From assembly GCA_020638575.1 (NCBI GenBank), contig JACKIH010000003.1, forward strand, positions 787,501 to 851,500: a DNA stretch of 64,000 nt. Direction: 5' to 3'. Position numbers and translations under genes: made by a program. The notes below the pieces were generated by a model. It was not told the DNA's origin and ran no database searches. It saw nothing but the letters and a program-made list of their open reading frames with translations. This DNA is from Rhodospirillaceae bacterium (GTDB lineage: Bacteria > Pseudomonadota > Alphaproteobacteria > DSM-16000 > Inquilinaceae). Each line of letters begins with the position of its first letter. Position 1 is the stretch's first letter. Positions 22,101 to 30,952 of the stretch are shown here, one piece after another.

Positions 22101-22177
22101 CTAGTGTGGTTTCCGGATCAGAAGTTGGTTTCTGTCCTGGCGACCTGATCGAACGGACTTCTGATCCACCACACTAG
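22101..22177. repeat. CTAG-bounded hairpin D (right half of doublet 2)
   Basis: Perfect ends CTAGTGTGGT (22101) and ACCACACTAG (to 22177). The left arm has a 4-base bulge, ttcc (22111-22114), before an 11-bp proximal stem GGATCAGAAGT. Separated by exactly 13 bases from hairpin C, as B is from A. The terminal CTAG supplies the TAG stop codon of tamA (22174-22176). Confidence 0.85.
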
Positions 22178-24174
22178 AACGCCTGTCCGATGCTGATGTA
22201 GAGCTGCACCGGATCGTCATTGTCATCACCCGTTAGTGGCGTCGCGATGTCCACGCGCAGGGGGCCAATGGGCGTGTAGTAGCGGAAGCCCAGGCCGGCC
22301 CCGACATCCAGGTCCTCGCGGAAATCCGGCACTGTGTTTTCGAACACGCCGCCGGCATCGACGAACGGCACCAGCCCGAAATCGTCCAGGAAGCGCCAGC
22401 GCAGCTCCAGGCTCGCCTCCACCAGGCTGCGGCCGCCCAGTGGATCGCCGTCGGCATCCTGCGGGCCGACGCCCTGGAAGGGAAAGCCGCGCACCGAGCC
22501 GCCGCCGCCGGCATAAAACCGCCGCGTATCGGGAATGGCATCGAGATCGGCCCCCAGGATGGAGCCGACGCGGCCACGGGCGGCAAGCACCAGGGAGCCG
22601 TCGCCGGCGACATCGTAGTATCCGGATGCACTGAACTCACTGCGCACGAAGGGCTCGCTGTCGCCAAAGGCGACCGGGTAGGGCGTCAACTCGAAGTCGA
22701 GGCGCAAACCTTCGGTCGGGTCCAGCAGGCTATCGGTGGAATTGAAAGTCACACCGAGGGGAACGCCGATCAGGCTCAATCGTTCCGTTTGGTCGTCGGA
22801 TTCGATCTCGCTGACTTCGAAGGTGAGGCCGAAATTGTAGCTGATCTCCTCGTTGTAGGTGCGCACGACGATGGCGGACGCTTCTGCACCGGTGCGGCTG
22901 TAGGCGTCGGGGTGTTCCTCCAGCAGCGACAGGTCGAGGTGGAGCGATTGCCCGGGGGTGAGGAAGTCCGGCTTGGCGAAGGTCGCCCCCAGGGAATACT
23001 CGATCTCGTCGAAGTCGTTCTCCAGCAGGCGACCGACGGCGGCCTCGATGCGCAGCCGCTCGGCCTGGCCGAACAGGTTGCGATGGCCCCAGTAGACGAT
23101 GGCGTCGATGCCTTCGGAGGTGGCAAAGCCGGCCCCGAAGCCGATGAAGCGCGGCGGCCGTTCCTCCACCGTGGCGGTGATATCCAGTGAGCCGTCGGGA
23201 TTGAGCTGTGTCGCTTCCTGGATGCGGACGGACGAGAAGACGTCGAGGTCGCCCAGCGACTGGCGCAGGCTGTTGACGTCGTCCGGGCGGTAGGGCGCGC
23301 CGCGCTCGAAGGGCACACGCCCGGCCAGGAAATCCGGGTCGACCGAGTCCGCCCCGTCGATGGTGACGCTGCCGAAGGTGGCGGTGGGTCCGGGCGCCAC
23401 CGTGAAGCTCACGTCCATGGTGTGCTGGTCGTGGTCGACCACGGCGCGGCGATCCGGGACATCGGCATAGGGGTGGCCGGCCGCGCGCAAGGCGTCGACG
23501 ATGCGGGCTTCGGCCAGCAGGATGTCCGATGCCCGTGCCGGGTCGCCCGGCGCCAATTCCAGCACGTCGCCCGGCAGTTCGGACAGCGGCGGCGGCGCAT
23601 CGGGGTCCATGACGATGTCGATGGTGCCGATGACGAACAGCGGCCCCGGCTCCACCGCCAGCACCACGTGCACCGGCTCGTCCGCCGGGCGGGCGCGCAG
23701 GTCCTCCACCAGCCCCGGCGCATCGGGCGGCTGGCCGTCGATGGTGGCGGTCACCCGCCCGGCGTAGTAGCCGAGCGAGCGCAGCGCCTGCAGGGCGAGG
23801 TCGACATCGCCGGTGACCCGCCGGAGCAGGCCGAGCGGCGTTGCCGGCGGGTCGTCGGCGCGGCGCACCAGCACCAGGCTGTCGTTGAGGGCGTCGCGCA
23901 CCGGCGAGTCCTCGTCGAGCACGAAGTCCAGCTCCACCGGGATGCCGGGCGGCTCGTCCGCTGCCGCCGCATCCTCGGCCGGTTCGGCATCCTCGGTCTG
24001 TGGGACGTCCTGCGCCTCCGGAGTGTCCCAGGCATCCCCGGCTTCATCGGCCCCCTCGGTCTCCTGGGCGCTGCCCAACTCCGGGGCCAGCGCCAGAAGA
24101 GCGGCCACCAACAGCGCACCGGCGCGTCGCCGCTGCCTGCCCATTGCGATGCATGATCGTGCCGACTGGTCCAT
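22174..24174 (-). CDS. tamA: TamA/BamA-family outer-membrane assembly protein
   Basis: About 666 residues. A hydrophobic signal segment (ALLVAALLALAPELGSAQ) is followed by a Glu/Asp/Ala-rich linker, POTRA-type repeats (about 90-310), and a C-terminal Omp85 beta-barrel with GGGGSVRGFPFQGVGP and a C-terminal Phe. It partners TamB, encoded next. The reading frame stays open upstream into MITE copy 2, so longer starts there are artefacts; ATG 24174 is the best available choice but lacks a good ribosome site, and ATG 24144 is possible. The stop codon lies in hairpin D. Confidence 0.9.
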   Translation of the reverse strand: MDQSARSCIAMGRQRRRAGALLVAALLALAPELGSAQETEGADEAGDAWDTPEAQDVPQTEDAEPAEDAAAADEPPGIPVELDFVLDEDSPVRDALNDSLVLVRRADDPPATPLGLLRRVTGDVDLALQALRSLGYYAGRVTATIDGQPPDAPGLVEDLRARPADEPVHVVLAVEPGPLFVIGTIDIVMDPDAPPPLSELPGDVLELAPGDPARASDILLAEARIVDALRAAGHPYADVPDRRAVVDHDQHTMDVSFTVAPGPTATFGSVTIDGADSVDPDFLAGRVPFERGAPYRPDDVNSLRQSLGDLDVFSSVRIQEATQLNPDGSLDITATVEERPPRFIGFGAGFATSEGIDAIVYWGHRNLFGQAERLRIEAAVGRLLENDFDEIEYSLGATFAKPDFLTPGQSLHLDLSLLEEHPDAYSRTGAEASAIVVRTYNEEISYNFGLTFEVSEIESDDQTERLSLIGVPLGVTFNSTDSLLDPTEGLRLDFELTPYPVAFGDSEPFVRSEFSASGYYDVAGDGSLVLAARGRVGSILGADLDAIPDTRRFYAGGGGSVRGFPFQGVGPQDADGDPLGGRSLVEASLELRWRFLDDFGLVPFVDAGGVFENTVPDFREDLDVGAGLGFRYYTPIGPLRVDIATPLTGDDNDDPVQLYISIGQAF

Positions 24175-24231
24175 TCTTCCCGCGAGGTTAGAGGGGCAGT
24201 GGTGTCCACCGGTAGAGGCGACGTGGGCCGA

Positions 24232-24496
24232 GGGTCCGGACTGAGTTACCCCATGGGCCATGGCGGCTGGCGGCGTGCGGCCCCACAAGGCGCCGAACCC
24301 GCCGCGGTGCCCGTCCACCGCAAGGGCTCGGCAACGCTGTGGCGCGGGACGCCGCCGCCGTCCGGAGGATTTGGCGGAAATCGGTCAGGACTGCGTCGCT
24401 CATCGTCGAATATGCCTAGCATGTCCGTCCTCTTCGCTCCTGGTCCTGGCCGATATCTGCACAAACCATGGCCATGCGGTAGTTGAGTCCGGCCCC
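24232..24496. mobile_element. MITE-like repeat, copy 2 (full length, 265 bp)
   Basis: Same order and internal sequence as copy 1, roughly 85 percent alike by eye. Ends GGGTCCGGACTGAGTTACC and the reverse complement of GGTAGTTGAGTCCGGCCCC are a little decayed, and no TA duplication remains. It fills the divergent region between tamA (58 bases away) and the penicillin acylase gene (22 bases away), so it probably alters or supplies promoter sequence for one or both. Confidence 0.85.
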
Positions 24497-24517
24497 TTCA
24501 GCAAGACAGGAGGCGGC

Positions 24518-26758
24518 ATGCGTGTAACTCGCGCAGTGCGGTTTGCGTTCTCGGCATTCGGCCTCGGCTGCGCATTATTGCGCGCCGGCCGGCCGCAGGG
24601 CCGCAGTCTGGCCGACCGGCTGGGCGATCTGCCGCTGGTCGAAGCGCCGGTCGCCCGGCCGGTGCGGGTGCGCTGGTCGGGCCGGCAGATTCCCTTCATC
24701 GAAGCCGCGGACGACGACGACCTGGCCGCTGCCCTCGGCATCGTCCACATCCACCTGCGCTGGGCCCAGATGGAGGCGATGCGCCGCCTGGTGCAGGGCC
24801 GCATGGCCGAGCTGGTGGGGCCGGCCGCCCTTGAACTGGACGAAACGGTGCGGCGTTTCGACCTCGCCGCCGCGGTGCCGGAAATGGTGGCGGCCCTGCC
24901 GGCGGACACGCTGCGGTGGCTGGAGCGATTCGTCGCCGGCCTCAACCATGCGGTGGCGCGCATCGATCCCCTGCCCGTCGAGTTCGCCGTGCTGGGGCTG
25001 GGCCGTGCCCCCTGGTCGGTGGCCGATGTTCTGGCGCTGGGCCGGCTGGCGGGGGTGGATTTCGCCTGGACCCTGTGGCCGGCCCTGCTGGCCGCGCGGC
25101 GCCGGCTGGCCGACTGGCCGGCGCTGTGGCGCGATGTGGTGGCGGCGGGGACGGCACCGCTCCCGTCCGGCAGGCCGCCAGCCAGCCCCTGGCCGTCACC
25201 TGTGGGGCGTGCCGGCAGCAATGTGGCGGCAGTGGCGGGTGGGCGCTCGGCCTCCGGGGCCGCCCTGCTGGCCAACGACACCCACCTGCCCGTCGGCCTG
25301 CCCAATCCATGGATTCTGGTGGGGTTCCGCACGCCCTCTCAGGCCGCCGTGGGCCAGATGGTGCCGGGCCTGCCGGTGCTGGCGGTGGGGCGCAGCGACC
25401 GCCTCGCCTGGGGGGCCGCCAACCTGCAATCGGCCAACAGCGCGCTGCTGCACACGGAGGTGGCGGCGGTAGAGCGGTTGGCACTGCGTGCCCGCTGGTG
25501 GCCCGGCCACCGCATGGCACTGCGGCGGACGGCTGTGGGGCCCGTGGTGTCCGACAGTCCGGCCTTTGCTGGCCGGCTGGGCGAGGCCCTGGCGCTGGCC
25601 TGGACCGGCCACCGGGCGAGCGACGAGTTGAGCGGCTGGCTCGCCCTGCCGCGGCTGGCCGATGTGGAGGAAGCCACCGCCGGGCTGGCGCGGGGCAATG
25701 TGCCGCCGCTGGCCGTGTGCGTTGCCGGCGCCGATGGGCGCATCGCCGGCCTGGCGGCGACCCAGATGCCCCGCCGGCCGCTGCCGCCAGCCGATCTGGT
25801 GGAGGAGGACGCCGCCCCATGGCTGGCGACGGATTGGATGTCCGGCGCCGATGCCGATGCCGATGTCGATGCCGATGTCGATGCCCGGCTGGACCCGGCC
25901 GACGGGCTGCTGGTGTTTGCCAACAACCGGCTCGACCGGGCGACGGGGTGCGCGCTTGCCTACCTGGTCTCAACCGACGACCGGGCGGTGCGGCTCGGCC
26001 AATTGCTGGCGGACACCGTCGATCAGGCGACGCTGGAAGCGGCCCAGCGGGACGTCTTCGGCGCCTCGGAACATGCCTTGGCACAGGCCATGCTGGCGGC
26101 CGTGGCGCGGGCGGGGATCGCGCCCGCCCGCCATAGCGCGGTGCTGGACGCGCTGGCGGCGTGGGACGGTAGCTTCGCCGCCGGCTCGCTGGGCGCGCTC
26201 GCCCATGTGGCAGTGGCGGGCGCCGTGCTGGACGCCGTCGGCCCGCACCACGCTGCGGCCTACCGCGCGGTCCGCCGCGTGCCCCACTTGCTGGTCCCAT
26301 GGTTGGCGGAGACCGATGCCGCGGTCCTGCGGCCCGCACTCGACCGGGCGCTCCGCAGCGCCGCCCGCACGCTGGCCCGCCATCGCGACTGGGGCACCCT
26401 CCACCGCCTGGCGCCCAACCACCCCTTTGCCCGCGTGCCGCTGCTGGGCCGCCGCTTCGCCCTGCCCGACCGCCCGGCCGAAGGGTCGCTGGACACCTTG
26501 AACCAGACCTCCCACGCCTATGGGCGGCGGCGGCACGGCACGTTCTACGGCGCCGTCAGCCGGTTTTCCTGCGACCTTGCCGACCCCGACAGCGCACGGG
26601 CGGTGCTGCTGGGCGGCCAGGACGGCTGGCTCGGCAGTTCAACCTTTGCCGACCAGATCGACCTGTGGACAGCGGGCGGGAGCATCGCCCTGCCCCTCAC
26701 CCCGGCCGCCGTCGCCGCAGCCCATCCCCACGAAACGGTGATCATGCCGGACAGCTAA
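24518..26758 (+). CDS. Penicillin acylase (Ntn-hydrolase) family protein
   Basis: 746 residues from ATG 24518, which follows ACAGGAGG. The family's autocatalytic cleavage site and new N-terminal nucleophile are visible as GRAG followed by SNVAAVAG (Ser234), and the downstream oxyanion and substrate motifs ANDTHLPVGLPNPW and LAWGAAN are present. Members hydrolyse amide bonds of penicillins, acyl-homoserine lactones or related compounds; the substrate is unknown. A signal peptide is weak or absent (first 20 residues are only mildly hydrophobic), unusual since homologues are periplasmic. A run of Asp-Ala/Asp-Val codons at 25847-25884 is an apparent hexanucleotide expansion. Confidence 0.85.
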   Translation: MRVTRAVRFAFSAFGLGCALLRAGRPQGRSLADRLGDLPLVEAPVARPVRVRWSGRQIPFIEAADDDDLAAALGIVHIHLRWAQMEAMRRLVQGRMAELVGPAALELDETVRRFDLAAAVPEMVAALPADTLRWLERFVAGLNHAVARIDPLPVEFAVLGLGRAPWSVADVLALGRLAGVDFAWTLWPALLAARRRLADWPALWRDVVAAGTAPLPSGRPPASPWPSPVGRAGSNVAAVAGGRSASGAALLANDTHLPVGLPNPWILVGFRTPSQAAVGQMVPGLPVLAVGRSDRLAWGAANLQSANSALLHTEVAAVERLALRARWWPGHRMALRRTAVGPVVSDSPAFAGRLGEALALAWTGHRASDELSGWLALPRLADVEEATAGLARGNVPPLAVCVAGADGRIAGLAATQMPRRPLPPADLVEEDAAPWLATDWMSGADADADVDADVDARLDPADGLLVFANNRLDRATGCALAYLVSTDDRAVRLGQLLADTVDQATLEAAQRDVFGASEHALAQAMLAAVARAGIAPARHSAVLDALAAWDGSFAAGSLGALAHVAVAGAVLDAVGPHHAAAYRAVRRVPHLLVPWLAETDAAVLRPALDRALRSAARTLARHRDWGTLHRLAPNHPFARVPLLGRRFALPDRPAEGSLDTLNQTSHAYGRRRHGTFYGAVSRFSCDLADPDSARAVLLGGQDGWLGSSTFADQIDLWTAGGSIALPLTPAAVAAAHPHETVIMPDS

Positions 26759-28242
26759 GCCCTCGCCGCCGCCTCCACCGCCGCGCGGGCGCCGCCCGAC
26801 AGGATGGCCTTGAGTGCGGCCACCACCGGCTCCACGAAGCCCGGCGCTGCGCCCAGGTCGTTGCCGAACACCTGGGGGACGCCGAGCAGCGCCTTCGCCA
26901 TCCCCTCCGCATCCCCCATCACCGGGGCGGCACGCTGCTTCAGCGTCGCGGCAAGCGGGTCCTGCACGGCGATGGGGCGGCCGGCCTCGTCCACCCCGGC
27001 GACGTAGCGCATCCACCCCGCCACGGCGAGCGCGATACGGTCGAGGGGCTGGCCCGCCGCCAGCCGCTGGCGAGCGGGCGCCAACAGCCGCTGGGGCAGC
27101 TTCTGCGAGCCGTCCATGGCGATCTGGTAGGTGGTGTGCTTCAGCGCCGGATTGCCGAAGCGGGCGATCAGCGCGTCCTTGTAGGCCGTCAGGTCCACGC
27201 CCGGCGGCAGGCTGAGGGTGGGCGTCATCTCCGCGTCCATCAGCGCCCGCACCAGCCGGGCGAAGGCGGGATCGCCGATGGTTTCGGCAATGGTGGCATA
27301 GCCTGAGAGGTAGCCCAGATAGGCCATGGTGGAGTGGCTGGCGTTGAGCAGGCGCAGCTTCATCTGCTCGAACGGTTCCACCTCGCCCACAAGCTGGGCG
27401 CCGGCTGCCGCCCAGTCGGGCCGCGGGGCGCAGAAGGTGTCCTCGATCACCCATTGGGAGAAGGGCTCGGTCATCACCGGCCAGCGGTCCTCGGCACCCA
27501 GCAGGGCGGCCACCTCGCGGCGGTCGTCGTCGGTGGTGGCCGGCACGATGCGGTCCACCATGGTGGAGGGGAAGGTGACGTGGTCGCCGATCCAGCGGGC
27601 GAGCGCCGGGTCCACCAGCTCCGCAAAGCGCAGCACCACCCGGCGCACCACCGCCCCGTTGGACGGCAGGTTGTCGCAACACACCACGGTGGCGGGCGGC
27701 AGCCCGGCATCGCGGCGGCGGCGCAAGCCTTCCACCAGCACGCCGATGGCGGTGGCCGGGGCACGCGGGCGGGCGATATCGGCCACCACCTCCGGCCGGG
27801 CCTCGTCCAGCGTGCCGGTGGCGGGGTCATGGCAATAGCCCTTCTCCGTCACCGTCAGCGTGATGATGCGGGTGGTGGCGTTCGCCAAGGCCGCCAGCAC
27901 GGCTTCGGGGTCTTCCGGCATCACCAGCAGGCCGGTCAGTGACCCCACCACCTGCAGCCGCGTCTCCGCCCCGTCACGCACGGCGACGGTATAGAGCCCG
28001 TCCTGCGGACCCAGGGCATCGCGCGTGGTGGGGCTGCGCAGGCTGACGCCGACGATCCCCCAGTCGAGCGAGGCGCCGGGCAGCGCCAGGGCGGCGTCGG
28101 TGTAGGCTGCCTGGTGGGCGCGGTGGAAGGCGCCGACGCCCAAGTGCACGATGCCGGAGGTGAGCCGGGCGCGGTCGTAGCCGGGCCGGGCGACGGCGGG
28201 TGGCAGCGACGCCAGGCTGGCGGTGCTGAGTCGGCCGGTCAT
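26755..28242 (-). CDS. uxuB: Mannitol-dehydrogenase-family oxidoreductase, probable fructuronate reductase
   Basis: 495 residues of the polyol-specific long-chain dehydrogenase family: N-terminal NAD site GIVHLGVGAFHRAHQA, catalytic Lys-Asn-His pattern in KLRLLNASHSTMAYLGYL. It follows the uronate isomerase gene by 5 bases, which argues for reduction of fructuronate to mannonate over mannitol oxidation. Start ATG 28242. Its TAG stop and the TAA of the convergent acylase gene share the four bases CTAA (26755-26758). Confidence 0.85.
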   Translation of the reverse strand: MTGRLSTASLASLPPAVARPGYDRARLTSGIVHLGVGAFHRAHQAAYTDAALALPGASLDWGIVGVSLRSPTTRDALGPQDGLYTVAVRDGAETRLQVVGSLTGLLVMPEDPEAVLAALANATTRIITLTVTEKGYCHDPATGTLDEARPEVVADIARPRAPATAIGVLVEGLRRRRDAGLPPATVVCCDNLPSNGAVVRRVVLRFAELVDPALARWIGDHVTFPSTMVDRIVPATTDDDRREVAALLGAEDRWPVMTEPFSQWVIEDTFCAPRPDWAAAGAQLVGEVEPFEQMKLRLLNASHSTMAYLGYLSGYATIAETIGDPAFARLVRALMDAEMTPTLSLPPGVDLTAYKDALIARFGNPALKHTTYQIAMDGSQKLPQRLLAPARQRLAAGQPLDRIALAVAGWMRYVAGVDEAGRPIAVQDPLAATLKQRAAPVMGDAEGMAKALLGVPQVFGNDLGAAPGFVEPVVAALKAILSGGARAAVEAAARA

Positions 28243-28247
28243 CGGTC

Positions 28248-29675
28248 CTACACTCCAAGCCGGTAGGTCTGCTTCACCAGGCGGTAGGCGAGGTCGTGGG
28301 CGACCTCGGCGGCCTCGTCCTCGTCCATGCGGTGGTCGCCCACCAGCTCGGCCAGATAGGCGCAGTCGACCCGCCGGGCGACGTCGTGGCGCGCCGGGAT
28401 CGACAGGAAGGCGCGGGTGTCGTCGTTGAAGCCGACGGTGTTGTAGAAGCCGGCCGTCTCGGTGACCTGGCGGCGATAGCGCAGCATGCCTTCCGGGCTG
28501 TCGTAGAACCACCAGGCCGGCCCCAGCTTCAAGATCGGGTAGTGGCCGGCCAGGGGGGCCAGTTCGCGGCTGTAGGCCGTTTCATCCAGGGTGAACAGGA
28601 TGAGGGTCAGACCCGGCTCGTTGCCGAAGCGGTCGAGCAGCGGCTTCAGCCCGGCCACATAGTCGGTCGCCCGCGGGATGTCGGCCCCCATGTCGCGCCC
28701 GAAGCGCTGGAAGAGCAGCGGGTTGTGATTGCGCACCGAACCGGGGTGGAGCTGCATCACCAGCCCGTCCTCCAGGCTCATGCGGGCCATTTCCGTCAGC
28801 ATCTGGCCACGGAACAATTCGGCCTCATGGGCGGCGAAGCTGCCCGACAGTGCCCGGTCCAGCAGCTCCTGGCACACCTTGGGCGAGAGGTCGGCGGTGG
28901 TCGTCGACGGATGGCCATGGTCGGTCGACGTGGCTCCGCCCACCTCCCGGAAATACGCCCGCCGGTTGGCCAGCGCCGCCAGGTAGCCGGCCCAGGTGGC
29001 AGTGTCCTCCCCGGTGATCTCCCCCAGCTTGGCGACGTTGTCCGCGAAGCCTTCGAAGTCCGGGTCCACCACCGGGTCCGGCCGGTAGGCGGTGACCACG
29101 CGGCCCGGCCAGGTGCTGTCGCGGATCGCCCGGTGATGGTCGAGCGGGTCCAGCGGGCTTTCGGTGGTGGCGATGGCCTCGATGCCGAAGCGCTCGAACA
29201 GCGCGCGCGGACGGAAAGCCGGCGTCTTCAGCTTGGCGTCGATGGCATCGTAGATCTCGTCCGCGGTGTCCGGTCCCAGGCGCACCCGCAGGTCGAACAC
29301 CTCGTGCAGAACATGGTTCAGCCACAGCCGCGACGGCGTGCCGCGGAACAGGTACCAGTGCTCGGCGAAGGTGCGGAAGATGGCCCGCGGGTCGGTTTCC
29401 GCTGCGCCGCCATCCTTGGGCCGGATGCCCAGCGTCTCCAGCGGCACGCCCTGGCTGTAGAGCATGCGGAACAGGTAGTGGTCGGGCACGATCAGCAGCT
29501 TGGCGGGATCGGGAAACGGCGCATCCTCGGCAAACCAGCGCGGATCGGTGTGGCCGTGCGGGCTGACGATGGGCAGGTCGGCCACCTGGTCGTAGAGCCG
29601 GCGGGCGATGGCGCGCAGCCCCGGATCGGGCGGCAGCAGCCGGTCTTCGTGCAGGATGAGCTGGCGGTTGGGCAT
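28248..29675 (-). CDS. uxaC: Uronate isomerase (glucuronate isomerase)
   Basis: 475 residues. Converts glucuronate and galacturonate to fructuronate and tagaturonate. The N-terminal metal site SPHGHTDPRWF and the later GMLRYRRQVTETAGFYN and GFNDDTRAFLSIPARHD signatures are intact. ATG 29675 follows CCAGGA with 8-base spacing. It leads a two-gene operon with uxuB. No mannonate dehydratase, kinase or uronate transporter is nearby, so the pathway must be completed elsewhere. Confidence 0.93.
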   Translation of the reverse strand: MPNRQLILHEDRLLPPDPGLRAIARRLYDQVADLPIVSPHGHTDPRWFAEDAPFPDPAKLLIVPDHYLFRMLYSQGVPLETLGIRPKDGGAAETDPRAIFRTFAEHWYLFRGTPSRLWLNHVLHEVFDLRVRLGPDTADEIYDAIDAKLKTPAFRPRALFERFGIEAIATTESPLDPLDHHRAIRDSTWPGRVVTAYRPDPVVDPDFEGFADNVAKLGEITGEDTATWAGYLAALANRRAYFREVGGATSTDHGHPSTTTADLSPKVCQELLDRALSGSFAAHEAELFRGQMLTEMARMSLEDGLVMQLHPGSVRNHNPLLFQRFGRDMGADIPRATDYVAGLKPLLDRFGNEPGLTLILFTLDETAYSRELAPLAGHYPILKLGPAWWFYDSPEGMLRYRRQVTETAGFYNTVGFNDDTRAFLSIPARHDVARRVDCAYLAELVGDHRMDEDEAAEVAHDLAYRLVKQTYRLGV

Positions 29676-30001
29676 GACGGGTCCTGGTAACGGGGGCAAC
29701 GGCGCCCGGCGCCCGTGGCGGAGGCGCCCGCTGCCCAAGGAGGGAACGGCATTCCACCGTAGCGGCACCGCACCGCCTTCGGCAACTCGGGCCCGGCAGA
29801 CCGGCCGCCCCTCCGGCCGCCCCTCCGGCAGCCCCTCCGCCCGCACCTCCGGCCGCGGCGTTGGATGTGGCAGACCGTGCGGCCGCGTTCCTTGTCGGTT
29901 GTACTGCTCGGGGCTCCATGCCATACGTCGCTCACGGTCCCGACGGGCCGCCCGCGCCCGTATTCGCATCGTAGCCATCGCCACGTCACCGACCGCCTCG
30001 G
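29676..30001. other. Divergent region with a 12-bp tandem repeat
   Basis: 326 bases between uxaC and the glycosyltransferase-like gene. It contains four tandem 12-base units of the form GGCCGCCCCTCC at 29803-29850, the third and fourth degenerate. No promoter could be placed with confidence and no gene is recognised. Confidence 0.45.
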
Positions 30002-30934
30002 ATGCTGCCTCTCGCCGCTTACACCGCCAGGGACTGGTCGCGCCTGCGCCCGCTGACACTGGCCTATCGCACGGCCGCGCGAACCCGTCAGATGCGCCGC
30101 TACCAGGCGGTGCCGCCCACCGACGCCGCCGCCTACGAAGCGGCCTGCACCAAGCTGGACGGCCAGCCGCTGGCCATCTCCGTCGCCTTCAACCAGCCCT
30201 GGGTGATCGACTGGCAGCAGCGCTTCGTGAAGCGCAACCTGCACGACCTCGCCTATGCGGTGGCGGACAATTCCTCGATCCCGGCCCGGGCGGCGGAAAT
30301 CGCACAGATCTGCGCCGAGCGCGATGTGCCCTATGTCCGCCTGCCGGCGAACCCCGGTACCTCGGCCAGCCGCTCCCATACGCTGGCGCTCAACTGGGTC
30401 TACGAGCGCGTGGTCAAGCCGCTGGCGCCAGACGTGTTCGCCTTCCTCGACCACGACCTCTTCCCGGTGGAGCCGGTGGCTCCGAGCCGCGACCTGGACG
30501 GCCAGCCCTTCTACGGCCGGCTGGTGGAGCAGCCCATGGGCTGGTCGCTGTGGGCGGGCTATTGCATCTACAACCGGGCTGCGATCGCCGACTACGATCT
30601 CGACTTCTCGCAGTGCTGGTACCGCAACCTCGCTTCCGGCGGCGCCAACTACGAGCGCCTCTACCGGCATTTCGACCGATCGACCCTGCGCTTTGCGCGG
30701 TCGTGGTACCAGGAGGTGCCGATCGCCGATGCGCCACCGGGCGGCCTGCTGGAACGCCATGACGGCTGGCTGCACATGATCGACGCGTCCGGCCACGGCG
30801 GCTCGAAGGCCGACCGCCGCACCGGCATGGAACGCCTGCTAACGGCCATCGAGGCCGACCCCCAAGGGGTTGCCACCTGGCCGGCATCGAGCCGGCCTTT
30901 CCGAACCGCACCGGCTGCGCCCGGGCGCCGCTGA
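30002..30934 (+). CDS. Glycosyltransferase-like protein (GT-A fold suspected)
   Basis: 310 residues, no signal or membrane span. The part at about 58-150 resembles a nucleotide-sugar-binding alpha/beta fold, with an acidic FAFLDHDLFPV segment standing where GT-A transferases have DXD, and an Asn/Pro/Gly-rich stretch before it (PANPGTSASRSHTLALNW). I do not recognise a named family, so the enzymatic call is inference. The C-terminal 25 residues are Pro/Ala/Arg-rich and probably disordered. It ends 18 bases before glgA, so the two are likely cotranscribed. Confidence 0.6.
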   Translation: MLPLAAYTARDWSRLRPLTLAYRTAARTRQMRRYQAVPPTDAAAYEAACTKLDGQPLAISVAFNQPWVIDWQQRFVKRNLHDLAYAVADNSSIPARAAEIAQICAERDVPYVRLPANPGTSASRSHTLALNWVYERVVKPLAPDVFAFLDHDLFPVEPVAPSRDLDGQPFYGRLVEQPMGWSLWAGYCIYNRAAIADYDLDFSQCWYRNLASGGANYERLYRHFDRSTLRFARSWYQEVPIADAPPGGLLERHDGWLHMIDASGHGGSKADRRTGMERLLTAIEADPQGVATWPASSRPFRTAPAAPGRR

Positions 30935-30952
30935 CGGAGTTGGAACACCGCC

